From an uncultured Lachnospiraceae bacterium (GTDB lineage Bacteria > Bacillota > Clostridia > Lachnospirales > Lachnospiraceae): DNA of 31,251 bases. The position numbers and the translations under genes were made by a program. Positions 14,848 through 23,875 of this stretch are shown one piece after another. The notes under the pieces are model-generated. The model ran no database searches. It was not told where the DNA came from and was given only the letters and a program-made list of their open reading frames with translations. The stretch covers positions 1 through 31,251 of the forward strand of contig URQQ01000048.1 of assembly GCA_900549995.1 (NCBI GenBank), given 5' to 3'. Every line of letters begins with the position of its first letter. The stretch's first letter is position 1.

Positions 14848-15690
14848 CTACTTTTTACGGACCGACTCAACGCAGTTATTCATAAGCATTGCGATCGTCA
14901 TTGGTCCAACTCCCCCAGGAACAGGCGTAATAGCACTTGCCATGTCTTTTACACGGTCAAAATCTACGTCCCCACATAGTTTGTTTTCCGCGTTTCTATG
15001 CATCCCCACATCAATAATTACTGCCCCGTCCTTTACGTACTCTTCTGTAATAAACTTTGGTTTTCCCATTGCCACCACAAGAATGTCTGCTCTTTTTGTT
15101 ACTTCTTTTAAATCTTTTGTACGGGAATGTGTTACTGTCACCGTTCCGTTTTCACGGAGCAGAAGAATTGCCATCGGTTTCCCCACGATATTGCTTCTTC
15201 CAACGATTACACATTCTTTTCCCTGAATCTCGATTCCCGAACGTTTTAACAGCTGTATAATCCCGGCCGGTGTACATGGAAGGAATCCTTTTGTACCTAT
15301 CACAAGATTTCCAACGCTGATTGGATGGAACCCGTCAACATCTTTTTCCGGTGCGATCGTCTGTATAATCCGGTCTTCATTGATCTGTTTCGGAAGCGGA
15401 AGCTGTACGAGAATACCGTTGACTTTTTCATCCGCATTCAGTTCTTTTACAAGCTGTACCAGTTCTTCTTCGGTCGTTTCTTCTTTCAATTCATATGCAA
15501 GAGATTCAATCCCGATATAGGCGCATGCTTTTTTCTTATTATTTACATATACAGTTGACGCAGGATCATTTCCAACCTGAATTACTGCGAGGCATACATT
15601 TTTGCCCTGCTCTTTTAAGGCAGCTACTTCCTCTTTCAGCTCATCTTTAATCTGTTTCGAAATTGCTTTTCCATCTATTAATTGTGGCAT
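14848..15690 (-). CDS. folD: Bifunctional methylenetetrahydrofolate dehydrogenase/cyclohydrolase FolD
   Basis: This 280-residue protein is the full length of FolD. It interconverts 5,10-methylene-, 5,10-methenyl- and 10-formyl-tetrahydrofolate with NADP(H). The active-site element YVNNKKKACAYIG places the catalytic lysine at K52. The nucleotide-binding GRSNIVGKPMAILLL and the C-terminal signature PVPGGVGPMTIAMLMNN are intact. It starts 12 bases after fhs, which makes the previous intermediate, so the two enzymes work in sequence in one-carbon metabolism. In acetogens the pair belongs to the methyl branch of the Wood-Ljungdahl pathway, but no other gene of that pathway is in the window, so acetogenesis cannot be claimed. 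Confidence 0.97.
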   Translation of the reverse strand: MPQLIDGKAISKQIKDELKEEVAALKEQGKNVCLAVIQVGNDPASTVYVNNKKKACAYIGIESLAYELKEETTEEELVQLVKELNADEKVNGILVQLPLPKQINEDRIIQTIAPEKDVDGFHPISVGNLVIGTKGFLPCTPAGIIQLLKRSGIEIQGKECVIVGRSNIVGKPMAILLLRENGTVTVTHSRTKDLKEVTKRADILVVAMGKPKFITEEYVKDGAVIIDVGMHRNAENKLCGDVDFDRVKDMASAITPVPGGVGPMTIAMLMNNCVESVRKK

Positions 15691-15702
15691 TTCAGATCCT
15701 CC

Positions 15703-17373
15703 TTAGAATAATCCCGTGATTGTACCATTATCCATTACATCAATGTTATTGGCAGCCGGCTGTTTTGGAAGACCTGGCATTGTCATGACTGCCCCTGTCA
15801 AAGCTACAACAAATCCGGCTCCGGCACTGACATATACTTCACGGATGTGGATTTTAAACCCTTCCGGACGGCCGAGTTTTGTTGCATCATCAGACAGAGA
15901 ATACTGGTTTTTCGCCATACATACAGGGAATTCTCCAAATCCCATCTTCTCGATCTTATCAATCTGTTTCTCGGCAGCTGCAGCATATTCCACTCCGTCT
16001 GCACCATAGATTTCTTTTGAGATTTTCTCAATTTTCTCACGCAGAGAGAGTTCTTTCTCATACAATGGATGGAAATGGCTTTCTTTATTTTCCAAAGTTT
16101 CCAGTACCTTTTTGGCGAGGGCAACTCCGCCTTCTCCGCCTTTTCCCCATACTTCTGACAGCGCAAATTCACAGCCGCGTTCTTCACAGAATTCACGTAC
16201 GAAGGCCACTTCTGCCTCTGTATCTGACACAAACGCATTCAGTGTGACAACAACCGGAACATCAAATTTCTGGATATTCTCAATATGTTTCTCCAGGTTT
16301 ACAATTCCTTTCTTCAAAGCATCCAGATTTTCAGAACCAAGATCTGCTTTTAAAACTCCGCCGTTATATTTCAGTGCGCGGATCGTAGCTACCAGAACAA
16401 CAGCATCTGGTTTCAGCTTACTGCTGCGGCATTTGATATCCATGAATTTTTCTGCACCAAGATCTGCACCAAATCCGGCTTCGGTAATTGTAATATCACT
16501 TAATTTGAGTGCCGTTTTCGTTGCTCTCACGCTGTTACAGCCATGTGCGATATTCGCGAAAGGTCCGCCGTGTACGATGGCTGGTGTATGCTCTAATGTC
16601 TGGATCAGGTTTGGTTTGATTGCGTCTTTTAAAAGTGCCGCCATGGCGCCTGTCGCATGCAGATCATCTGCAGTTACCGGATCACCGTTGAATTTGTACG
16701 CAACGATAATTCTTCCAAGACGTTTTTTCAGATCTTCCATGTCATTGGCAAGGCAGAGAATTGCCATGATTTCGGAAGCCACAGTAATGACAAAATGATC
16801 TTCTCTTACCATTCCGTCACCCTTATTGCCAAGACCTACGACAATATTCCTAAGTACTCTGTCATTCATATCAAGACAGCGTTTCCACACAATCTGTCTT
16901 GGATCAATCTGGAGATCATTTCCCTGCTGAATATGATTGTCAAGCAAAGCAGCAAGAAGGTTGTTGGCTGATGTGATTGCATGGAAATCACCTGTGAAAT
17001 GAAGGTTTAAATCTTCCATAGGCACTACCTGTGCATAGCCGCCTCCTGCAGCCCCGCCTTTGATACCGAAGCATGGTCCAAGTGATGGCTCTCTTAAGGC
17101 AATCACAGCTTTTTTATTCAATTTTGCCATAGCCTCTCCAAGGCCAACTGTTGTTGTTGTTTTCCCCTCGCCTGCCGGTGTCGGGTTAATTGCAGTGACG
17201 AGAACCAGTTTTCCATCCGGGCGGTCTTTGATCTCTTCCCAAAGCTCATCGGAAAATTTTGCTTTGTATTTTCCATAGAACTCCAGATCATCCTCCCTGA
17301 TCCCTAACTGAGCTGCTACATTTTTCACATGCGTAAGTTCAGCCTCCTGTGCAATTTCAATGTCTGTTTTCAT
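15703..17373 (-). CDS. fhs: Formate-tetrahydrofolate ligase
   Basis: This enzyme of 556 residues makes 10-formyltetrahydrofolate from formate, tetrahydrofolate and ATP. The P-loop (TPAGEGKTTTTVGL) is near residue 67. The two family signatures, GIKGGAAGGGYAQVVPMED and VHGGPFANIAHGCNSV, are complete. The frame opens at 17415, but the ATG at 17373 (MKTDIEIAQEAEL) follows an AGGGA site and gives exactly the usual family length. It lies 57 bases after ftsK, in the same direction and with no clear terminator between them, and 12 bases before folD. It probably shares transcripts with both. Confidence 0.97.
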   Translation of the reverse strand: MKTDIEIAQEAELTHVKNVAAQLGIREDDLEFYGKYKAKFSDELWEEIKDRPDGKLVLVTAINPTPAGEGKTTTTVGLGEAMAKLNKKAVIALREPSLGPCFGIKGGAAGGGYAQVVPMEDLNLHFTGDFHAITSANNLLAALLDNHIQQGNDLQIDPRQIVWKRCLDMNDRVLRNIVVGLGNKGDGMVREDHFVITVASEIMAILCLANDMEDLKKRLGRIIVAYKFNGDPVTADDLHATGAMAALLKDAIKPNLIQTLEHTPAIVHGGPFANIAHGCNSVRATKTALKLSDITITEAGFGADLGAEKFMDIKCRSSKLKPDAVVLVATIRALKYNGGVLKADLGSENLDALKKGIVNLEKHIENIQKFDVPVVVTLNAFVSDTEAEVAFVREFCEERGCEFALSEVWGKGGEGGVALAKKVLETLENKESHFHPLYEKELSLREKIEKISKEIYGADGVEYAAAAEKQIDKIEKMGFGEFPVCMAKNQYSLSDDATKLGRPEGFKIHIREVYVSAGAGFVVALTGAVMTMPGLPKQPAANNIDVMDNGTITGLF

Positions 17374-17430
17374 TTTACATTCCCTGCCTTTCTTTTTTTC
17401 ATATTTATAGTACACTGCCGAGACAGTATA

Positions 17431-19983
17431 TTATACGTATTCTTCAATGTATTGCTCGAACTCTTCCATAGACATCAGCACTTTCCTTGGCTTTGTGCCC
17501 TCCTCTTCGCCGACAACGCCGGCTTCTGCAAGCTGATCCATAATTCTTGCCGCACGGTTGAATCCGATTTTAAACATCCGCTGAAGCATTCCAATAGAAG
17601 CCTTATCCTTTTCAATAATGAACTTCCCTGCCTCAGTAAAGTAGACATCACGAGAATCTTCGCCTCCGGATGGGGCGCTGCCTGATGCACCGGAGACAGA
17701 AGTTGTATTTACATGTTTTTCTATATCTTCATTGTAAGTAGTATTTTCGTTGTGGTCAACCAGATAATTTACCACTGACTGTACTTCTTTATCCGATACA
17801 AAAGATCCCTGCACCCGGACAGGCTTCTGATACCCGGATGGATAAAACAGCATATCCCCTTTTCCAAGAAGCTTTTCAGCACCGTTCATATCAATAATTG
17901 TTCTTGAATCTACTCCGGAAGATACGGAGAATGCAATTCTGGATGGCATGTTGGCCTTAATGAGACCTGTGATGACATTGACGGAAGGACGCTGGGTTGC
18001 TATTACAAGATGAATTCCTGCAGCCCTTGCAAGCTGTGCCAGACGGCAGATTGCCTCTTCAACATCTCCGGGAGCCACCATCATCAGATCGGCAAGCTCG
18101 TCCACAATGATAATAATCTGCGGCATCTTTTCTGGTTTGCCCTCTTCCTCTATGTCCTCGATATTCTTTATTTTATTATTGTAGCCTTCAAGGTCACGGA
18201 CATTATACTGGGCAAATGCCTCATAGCGTTTTGTCATCTCCGCAACTGCCCAGTTCAGGGCGCCGGCTGCTTTCTTCGGATCCGTTACAACCGGAATTAA
18301 AAGATGCGGGATCCCATTATAAACACTGAGTTCAACGACTTTTGGATCAATCATGATCAGTTTCACATCATGCGGATCCGCTTTATATAGAATACTCATA
18401 ATCAGTGTATTGATGCAGACGGATTTACCAGAACCGGTAGATCCTGCAATCAGGACGTGAGGCATCTTTTTAATATCTGCGACAACAGCTTTTCCCCCGA
18501 TGTCTCTGCCGACAGCAAAGGAGATATTGGACTTGCTGGCTCTGAATTCATTGCTGTCCAACAGGTCCCGCAGCATGACCGCTGTATTCTCTTTATTGGG
18601 TACTTCGATGCCGACAGCTGCTTTACCGGGAATCGGAGCCTCAATACGGATATCTGCCGCAGCCAGATTCAGTTTAATGTCATCCGTAAGGCCGACAATC
18701 TTACTGACTTTCACTCCCTGCTCAGGCTGAAGTTCATACCTGGTCACAGAAGGACCGCAGCTGACATTTGTAATGGTGACGTTTACGCCAAAGTTCTCCA
18801 GAGTTTTCTGAAGCTTTAATGCAGTCTGTCTCAGATGGGAATCAGAATCACCGCTGTTATTCTTTCCTCTTGTAAGAAGGGAAAGAGGTGGGAACTTATA
18901 CTCTTTCTTTGGTTTTTCACTTTCTGAACGGATGACCTGATCCATGTTTTCGGTCTCTGCGGCGACTTCTTTTGCACTGGTTTTAGACTTTCTTGTTTTT
19001 TCCGCTACCGGCATCTCATCAATTTCATCCAGAATCGATTTTTCCTCCGGTTCCGGCGTTTTCACTGCTTCTTTTATCGGTTCCTCTGAAACAGCGGGAG
19101 CGGCATCCGCAAAAATGGACTCTGCCGGGTCAGCCCTGTTGATGACAAAATCCGGTTCCGGAAGATCCGGTTCTTCCGGAGGTACTGTCAGTTCCTTGAC
19201 ATCCGGTGATTTACTTTTTGAAAGCGTAGTATCAAAGGACACTCCTGAAACGATTCCTTTCTCTGCTTTGGCCTGTTTTTGCTTTTCTTTCTTCTCCTGC
19301 TGCTTCTGCTTCATCTCTTCCTGTTTTTGTTTCCGTTCATCACGTCTTTCTTCCTGACGTTTTAAGCGTATTTCTTTCGTACTGTCGACATGTTCTTTTG
19401 TCTTTGTGTAAGCTTTTTTGCTTCCCTGGGTTACCCCTTTGAGAATCGACTTTTCTGTAATTAATACAATACAGATTACGGCAAGCACGATCACGACCAC
19501 GAATGCCCCTGCCACACCAAGTGCCGGACACAGGAGCATAGAGATGCCTCCGCCGATCAGGCCGCCTGCGCTGTTATGAGTACTTCCTGCGTGATAGTAG
19601 GAAAGAAGTGTTACTGCTGTCCCCTTTTTATATGGATCTGTCACAAGCTGTAAAAAGCCGCAGACCATGAAGGTCAAAACTAATACAGATGCTGATTTTA
19701 TGTACGCCTTTACATTTCCGCGGTTGGAAATGAGAAAGGCCACCCCTGCAAAAAGCAAAATCGGAACTGCATATGCGCAAGAACCGAAGATTCCAAATAG
19801 AACCGCAGAGATTTTGCTCCCCACAAAACCTCCGATTCCAAAGTTGCTGATCAGCAGGATTGTACAGACCGCAAGGGAAAGCAAAATAAAGACTTCGTCC
19901 TTTAATCCGGTTCCCGCCGTATTTTGCTTCTTTCTTCGTGTTGTGCCAGTTGTTTTTTTCTTCCTGGTTGTCTTTGAAGCCAT
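17431..19983 (-). CDS. ftsK: DNA translocase FtsK/SpoIIIE
   Basis: This 850-residue septal DNA pump moves chromosomes through the division or sporulation septum. The N-terminus has about four membrane segments (residues 25-180). A charged linker rich in Gln/Lys/Glu, then Pro/Glu, runs to about 370. The motor domain shows Walker A GSTGSGKS (514-521), a Walker B IIIVDELADLMM and an ATQRPSVNVITG element. The C-terminal gamma winged-helix domain (about 785-850, ending in PRKVLMSMEEFEQYIEEYV) would read KOPS/SRS-like DNA signs. The start at 19983 has a GGGGGA ribosome site. tepA lies upstream, as in Bacillus near spoIIIE. Whether it acts as FtsK, SpoIIIE or both is not decided by sequence. Confidence 0.96.
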   Translation of the reverse strand: MASKTTRKKKTTGTTRRKKQNTAGTGLKDEVFILLSLAVCTILLISNFGIGGFVGSKISAVLFGIFGSCAYAVPILLFAGVAFLISNRGNVKAYIKSASVLVLTFMVCGFLQLVTDPYKKGTAVTLLSYYHAGSTHNSAGGLIGGGISMLLCPALGVAGAFVVVIVLAVICIVLITEKSILKGVTQGSKKAYTKTKEHVDSTKEIRLKRQEERRDERKQKQEEMKQKQQEKKEKQKQAKAEKGIVSGVSFDTTLSKSKSPDVKELTVPPEEPDLPEPDFVINRADPAESIFADAAPAVSEEPIKEAVKTPEPEEKSILDEIDEMPVAEKTRKSKTSAKEVAAETENMDQVIRSESEKPKKEYKFPPLSLLTRGKNNSGDSDSHLRQTALKLQKTLENFGVNVTITNVSCGPSVTRYELQPEQGVKVSKIVGLTDDIKLNLAAADIRIEAPIPGKAAVGIEVPNKENTAVMLRDLLDSNEFRASKSNISFAVGRDIGGKAVVADIKKMPHVLIAGSTGSGKSVCINTLIMSILYKADPHDVKLIMIDPKVVELSVYNGIPHLLIPVVTDPKKAAGALNWAVAEMTKRYEAFAQYNVRDLEGYNNKIKNIEDIEEEGKPEKMPQIIIIVDELADLMMVAPGDVEEAICRLAQLARAAGIHLVIATQRPSVNVITGLIKANMPSRIAFSVSSGVDSRTIIDMNGAEKLLGKGDMLFYPSGYQKPVRVQGSFVSDKEVQSVVNYLVDHNENTTYNEDIEKHVNTTSVSGASGSAPSGGEDSRDVYFTEAGKFIIEKDKASIGMLQRMFKIGFNRAARIMDQLAEAGVVGEEEGTKPRKVLMSMEEFEQYIEEYV

Positions 19984-20023
19984 GAAACTTCCCCCTTATT
20001 CTGTTCATAAACATACTATTTAT

Positions 20024-20052
20024 ATTATAGCATTATTAAAAAATAATGTCAT
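20024..20052 (-). promoter_or_regulatory. ftsK promoter overlapping the tepA stop codon
   Basis: The minus strand reads ATGACA (20047-20052), a 17-base spacer, and TATAAT (20024-20029). The -35 shares its first base with the last base of the tepA stop codon. A short hairpin ending in TTTTTT in the same bases may terminate tepA. Confidence 0.6.
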
Positions 20053-20774
20053 TATCTATTTTCACTGCCGCTTTTATTCATACTTCGATATTCATCGATC
20101 ATGGTATGGAGCTTCCCAAGAGCGTCGCTCATGCCTCCGACAGCATCAATCATCCCCTCTTTTACAGCCTCCGGACCGACAAGAAGAGTTCCTACGTCCT
20201 TGACAAGCTGGGTCGGATTCAACATCAGCTCTTCAATCCTTTTCTGTGTGATCTTCGAATGATCCGAGATGAACTTTGTGATCCGGTCCTGCGTACGTTC
20301 CATGTTCCGGTAGCTTTGAATGACACCGATAAACATTCCGGAAGAACGTACCGGATGTATAATCATCGTACCGCTTGGAACGATATAAGAATAATCTGCG
20401 GATACCGCAAGAGGTCCTCCGATGGAATGGCTTCCTCCAAGAACAAGTGAGACGGTGGGTTTGCTTAACGAAGCAATCATCTCAGCGATCGCAAGCCCTG
20501 CTTCTACATCACCGCCCATTGTATTGAGCAGAATTAAAAGTCCTTCAATTTCGTCATTATCCTCGACTTCTGCAAGTTTTGGAAGAAGGTGTTCGTATTT
20601 TGTTGCTTTTGTATTGCCGCCTGCCGATTCGTGGCCTTCAATTTCTCCGATGATCATCATCAGCTGTATGTTGTGACGTTTTTTATTGTTTGCGAGTTCC
20701 AGGCTCCCCATATCCTTAATCTGTTCATTCTTCTGTTCCTGCTCCTCCAGACGTTCCTTTTTTTCCTCTGCCAT
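20052..20774 (-). CDS. tepA: ClpP-like serine protease, TepA family
   Basis: This 240-residue cytoplasmic protein has a ClpP/crotonase fold. The catalytic serine is probably S117 (GGSHSIGG, aligned to the ASMG of ClpP) and the histidine H140 (MIIHPV, aligned to MIHQP). A charged, coiled-coil-like N-terminal extension (residues 1-30, Glu/Lys/Gln-rich) precedes the core. TepA (YmfB) of Bacillus has been linked to translocation and membrane-protein processing. The location directly upstream of ftsK/spoIIIE is conserved with Bacillus and supports the assignment. The start at 20774 follows an AGGAGG site. No clear upstream promoter was found. Confidence 0.9.
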   Translation of the reverse strand: MAEEKKERLEEQEQKNEQIKDMGSLELANNKKRHNIQLMMIIGEIEGHESAGGNTKATKYEHLLPKLAEVEDNDEIEGLLILLNTMGGDVEAGLAIAEMIASLSKPTVSLVLGGSHSIGGPLAVSADYSYIVPSGTMIIHPVRSSGMFIGVIQSYRNMERTQDRITKFISDHSKITQKRIEELMLNPTQLVKDVGTLLVGPEAVKEGMIDAVGGMSDALGKLHTMIDEYRSMNKSGSENR

Positions 20775-20894
20775 CTGCGCATCCTCCTGTACTGTTTTTA
20801 ATAGTATGCAGCCGGAAGAATCATTTTATTCAGAATTTAGCCGGAGACAGAACTTTCCTGTATCAGAATTGGAAACGGATTTCCCTGTGTTACA

Positions 20895-20930
20895 AGAAAA
20901 ACAGGGCCGTCTTTACAGACAGTCCTGTCA
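20895..20930 (-). terminator. Terminator after metY
   Basis: On the minus strand ACAGG-A-CTGTCT pairs with AGACGG-C-CCTGT around a GTAA loop, followed by TTTTC. It begins about 30 bases after the metY stop. Confidence 0.7.
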
Positions 20931-20959
20931 ATATGTAATCATATCCTGTTCATCATGTG

Positions 20960-22240
20960 TTAACACTGAGCAAGTGCCTGTTCAATGTCTGCGATAATAT
21001 CATCTGCATTTTCGATTCCAACACTGAAACGGATCAGATCTGGCTGAACACCAGCTTCGATCAGTTCCTGGTCATTCATCTGACGGTGTGTATGGCTTGC
21101 AGGATGAAGGACGGATGTTCTCGCATCAGCGACATGTGTTACAATGGCTGCCAGCTTCAGGCTGTCCATCATTTTTACAGAAGCCTCTCTTCCGCCTTTG
21201 ATTCCAAATGTTACAACACCGCAGGAACCTTTCGGAAGATATTTCTTTGCAAGTTCATGGTAAGGATCACCTTCCAGATCCGGATAGTGTACCCATGCCA
21301 CTTTGTCATGCTGACTGAGATAGTTAGCTACCTTCAATGCATTCTCGCAGTGCCTTGGCATGCGGAGATGAAGCGTTTCAAGCCCGATATTTAAAAGGAA
21401 TGCATTCTGAGGTGACGGTATAGACCCAAGATCTCTCATCAGCTGTACCGTTGCCTTCGTGATGTATGCACCTTTGCCAAAACGTTCGGTATAGACAACC
21501 CCGTGGTAAGTCTCATCCGGCTGTGTCAGGCATTTGTATTTGTCCCCGTAAGCAGCCCAGTCAAAATTGCCGCTGTCCACAATCGCACCGCCGACACACA
21601 TTGCATGACCGTCCATATATTTTGTGGTAGAATGAGTGACAATATCAGCCCCCCACTCAAAGGGACGGCAGTTGATCGGTGTCGCAAACGTATTGTCTAC
21701 AATCAAAGGAACCTGATGTGCATGTGCCACTTTGGCAAATTTCTCAATATCTAATACAGTCAGTGCAGGATTGGCAATTGTCTCACCAAACATCGCTTTT
21801 GTGTTCTCTTTAAAGGCACTGCTGAGTTCTTCCTCTGTCGCATCCACATTCACAAAAGTAGTTTCGATTCCCATCTTGGCAAGTGTATGTGCGTACAGAT
21901 TATATGTACCGCCGTAAATCTCAGAGGCACATACAATATGGTCTCCGGCTTCGGCGATATTCATAATTGCATAAAAATTGGCAGCCTGTCCTGAAGAAGT
22001 AAGCATTCCTGCCACTCCGCCTTCCATGTCACAGATCTTTGCCGCTACAAAGTCGTTGGTTGGATTCTGTAATCTCGTATAAAAATAACCGCTCTCTTCC
22101 AGATCAAAGAGTTTTCCCATCTCTTCACTGGTTTCGCATTTAAATGTCGTACTCTGGATAATCGGCAGGATTCTTGGTTCTCCTGACTTTGGCTGAAAGC
22201 CAGATTGAATACATTTTGTTTCGATACTGTAATTACTCAT
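20960..22240 (-). CDS. metY: O-acetylhomoserine sulfhydrylase (MetY)
   Basis: This 426-residue PLP enzyme of the Cys/Met-metabolism family makes homocysteine from O-acetylhomoserine and sulfide in the cytoplasm. The Schiff-base lysine is K207 in THSTTKYMDGH; YTRLQNPT and VDNTFATP are family elements. The length and the long C-terminal part favour MetY over cystathionine gamma-synthase or beta-lyase, which are near 380-400 residues. AAGGAGG precedes the ATG at 22240. It lies 56 bases after the CFI-box gene with no clear terminator between, and is followed by a terminator. No S-box or T-box leader is visible, so control by methionine, if any, does not occur here. Confidence 0.94.
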   Translation of the reverse strand: MSNYSIETKCIQSGFQPKSGEPRILPIIQSTTFKCETSEEMGKLFDLEESGYFYTRLQNPTNDFVAAKICDMEGGVAGMLTSSGQAANFYAIMNIAEAGDHIVCASEIYGGTYNLYAHTLAKMGIETTFVNVDATEEELSSAFKENTKAMFGETIANPALTVLDIEKFAKVAHAHQVPLIVDNTFATPINCRPFEWGADIVTHSTTKYMDGHAMCVGGAIVDSGNFDWAAYGDKYKCLTQPDETYHGVVYTERFGKGAYITKATVQLMRDLGSIPSPQNAFLLNIGLETLHLRMPRHCENALKVANYLSQHDKVAWVHYPDLEGDPYHELAKKYLPKGSCGVVTFGIKGGREASVKMMDSLKLAAIVTHVADARTSVLHPASHTHRQMNDQELIEAGVQPDLIRFSVGIENADDIIADIEQALAQC

Positions 22241-22296
22241 TGTGAACCTCCTTAAGTGATGTGTTTTATTATTGAGTATTCTGATATTGGGATACT

Positions 22297-23055
22297 CTAA
22301 GAATACAGATACCGTTTCTGCAGCTGTCTTACCATATCACAGTAAATATCTTTGCATTCTTCTTTTTTATCGTTTTCAATCATCTGGATACATGGTTTTA
22401 AATAGGTATCCCATATTTCATCGTAAACTGCACCTGGGTTCTTTTGTCTGCTGATGCGTTTCACAATGGTCGGCGCAACATTATAGTATTCATAGACCAA
22501 CGCTTTCTCTCCTGCTTCTTTCAGAAGGTACTGGTCTCTGTAATTGCGCAGAAGGTTCAGCTCATAGCAGTTATCCGGTTTTCCCTGGCTTTCACAGACT
22601 GCTGTAGTTACATAACAAAGCCTGTTTTTAAAGCCCGACTGTATGGTTTCATAACTTGCGGCCGTAAGTTTTCCGGTTTCGAACATTTCATTCCAGCAGT
22701 CTACCATTTTGACAGCGAGTGTCTCACAATACTTATTACGGTTGTAATTCAGGATTGGCGTATAAAAAGTAACAAGCGCCATATTGTAATCGAGCATTTC
22801 AAACTCTTTTTTCCGTTTTGGAAGCATCTCTACTTTGCGGCTGACCATTTCAGGAATCACCCTGGAAAATTCATCCAGAAGTTCCCCGGAATCGTCTGCT
22901 TCTTCACAGGCATCAATGATCTCTTGAAGCAATCCGGAATACTTATCATAAAGTTCCTTGAAAATTCTTTCGTAGTTATGTTTATTGTAATGTAACTTTG
23001 CCTCCAGCGCATCCTCATATAATGCTTCCATACTGTTACGTATGTTATCGTACAT
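22297..23055 (-). CDS. Uncharacterised protein with a CFI-box-like domain
   Basis: This 252-residue soluble protein has no signal peptide or membrane segment. The first 140 residues are mostly helical and charged. Residues about 147-201 resemble the small CFI-box domain: CYVTTAVCES (for the usual CFIATAAYGS), then LLRNYRDQYLL, then GEKALVYEYYNVAPTIVKRI. I recognise this by pattern only; the biochemical role of that domain is not known to me. The gene starts nine bases after yebC, so it is very likely translated from the same message, and metY follows. Nothing in the neighbours suggests a specific role. Confidence 0.8.
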   Translation of the reverse strand: MYDNIRNSMEALYEDALEAKLHYNKHNYERIFKELYDKYSGLLQEIIDACEEADDSGELLDEFSRVIPEMVSRKVEMLPKRKKEFEMLDYNMALVTFYTPILNYNRNKYCETLAVKMVDCWNEMFETGKLTAASYETIQSGFKNRLCYVTTAVCESQGKPDNCYELNLLRNYRDQYLLKEAGEKALVYEYYNVAPTIVKRISRQKNPGAVYDEIWDTYLKPCIQMIENDKKEECKDIYCDMVRQLQKRYLYS

Positions 23056-23063
23056 TGTTTATC

Positions 23064-23798
23064 CTACTCCTCATTCCAGTTGTGATATACTTCCTGTACA
23101 TCATCATCTTCCTCTAATAGATCAAGAGTTTTCTGGATATTTTTGATATCATTTTCATCTGTCAGGTCGACCCATGTCTGTGGAATCATTGTCACTTCAG
23201 CGGAAGCCATCATGATTCCGGCCTCCTCAAGTGTCAGCCTTACACTGCTGAAATCATCCGGGTCAGTCAGAATCTCATAACTGTCCTCTTCCTCTGCAAA
23301 ATCTTCTGCCCCTGCGTCGAGTGCTGCCATCATCAGATCATCGGCATCCATATCACACTCTTCTTTTGCGATAATGATCTGTCCTTTTCTGTCAAACATG
23401 AAAGAGACACAGCCCGGTGTTCCAACATTGCCGCTTCCCTTCGTAAATGCATTTCTTACATTGGATGCAGTACGGTTTTTATTATCTGTCAGCGCGTCAA
23501 CAATAATCGCTGTCCCGTTTGGGCCGTATCCTTCATATGTAATATGCTCGTAGTTGGAAGCATCTGCATCCCCCGCAGCTTTCTTGATGCTTCTGTCAAT
23601 ATTATCATTTGGCATGTTATTGGCTTTCGCTTTCGCAATAACATCGCGGAGTCTGCTGTTGTTGGCAGGATCCGGACCGCCGCCTTCTTTTACTGCTACT
23701 GCAAGTTCTCTTCCGATCTTGGTGAAAATTTTTCCTCTTACTGCGTCATTTTTTTCCTTCTTGTGCTTTATATTTGCAAATTTTGAATGTCCTGACAT
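23064..23798 (-). CDS. yebC: YebC/PmpR-family protein
   Basis: This 244-residue protein is full length for the YebC family. The N-terminus MSGHSKFANIKHKKEKNDAVRGKIFTK is the near-invariant start, GGGPDPANNSRL and NMPNDNIDRSIKKA follow, and the TYEGYGPNGTAIIVDALTDNKNRT core is intact. Members have been described as DNA-binding regulators and, more recently, as helpers of ribosomes at proline-rich stretches (TACO1-like). The sequence alone does not decide between these. It has its own promoter (23845-23873) and leads a unit with the CFI-box gene and probably metY. Confidence 0.95.
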   Translation of the reverse strand: MSGHSKFANIKHKKEKNDAVRGKIFTKIGRELAVAVKEGGGPDPANNSRLRDVIAKAKANNMPNDNIDRSIKKAAGDADASNYEHITYEGYGPNGTAIIVDALTDNKNRTASNVRNAFTKGSGNVGTPGCVSFMFDRKGQIIIAKEECDMDADDLMMAALDAGAEDFAEEEDSYEILTDPDDFSSVRLTLEEAGIMMASAEVTMIPQTWVDLTDENDIKNIQKTLDLLEEDDDVQEVYHNWNEE

Positions 23799-23844
23799 TT
23801 CTTTTCATTCCTCTCTGTATTTCTTATCTAAAATCGCTTTTCTT

Positions 23845-23873
23845 ATTCTAACACTCTTTGTTTTCTGTGACAA
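23845..23873 (-). promoter_or_regulatory. yebC promoter
   Basis: The minus strand shows TTGTCA (23868-23873), a 17-base spacer and TAGAAT (23845-23850), about 47 bases before the yebC start codon. It nearly touches the stop codon of the CBS-domain gene. Confidence 0.65.
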
Positions 23874-23875
23874 GG

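Noticed and set aside
16112..16798. 228-codon open frame on plus, opposite fhs
   Set aside because: It is wholly inside the conserved fhs gene on the other strand, with Ser/Ala-rich low-information sequence and no ribosome site of note.
22241..22296. SAM or T-box riboswitch before metY
   Set aside because: Only 56 bases separate metY from the upstream gene; no leader structure or T-box-like element fits.
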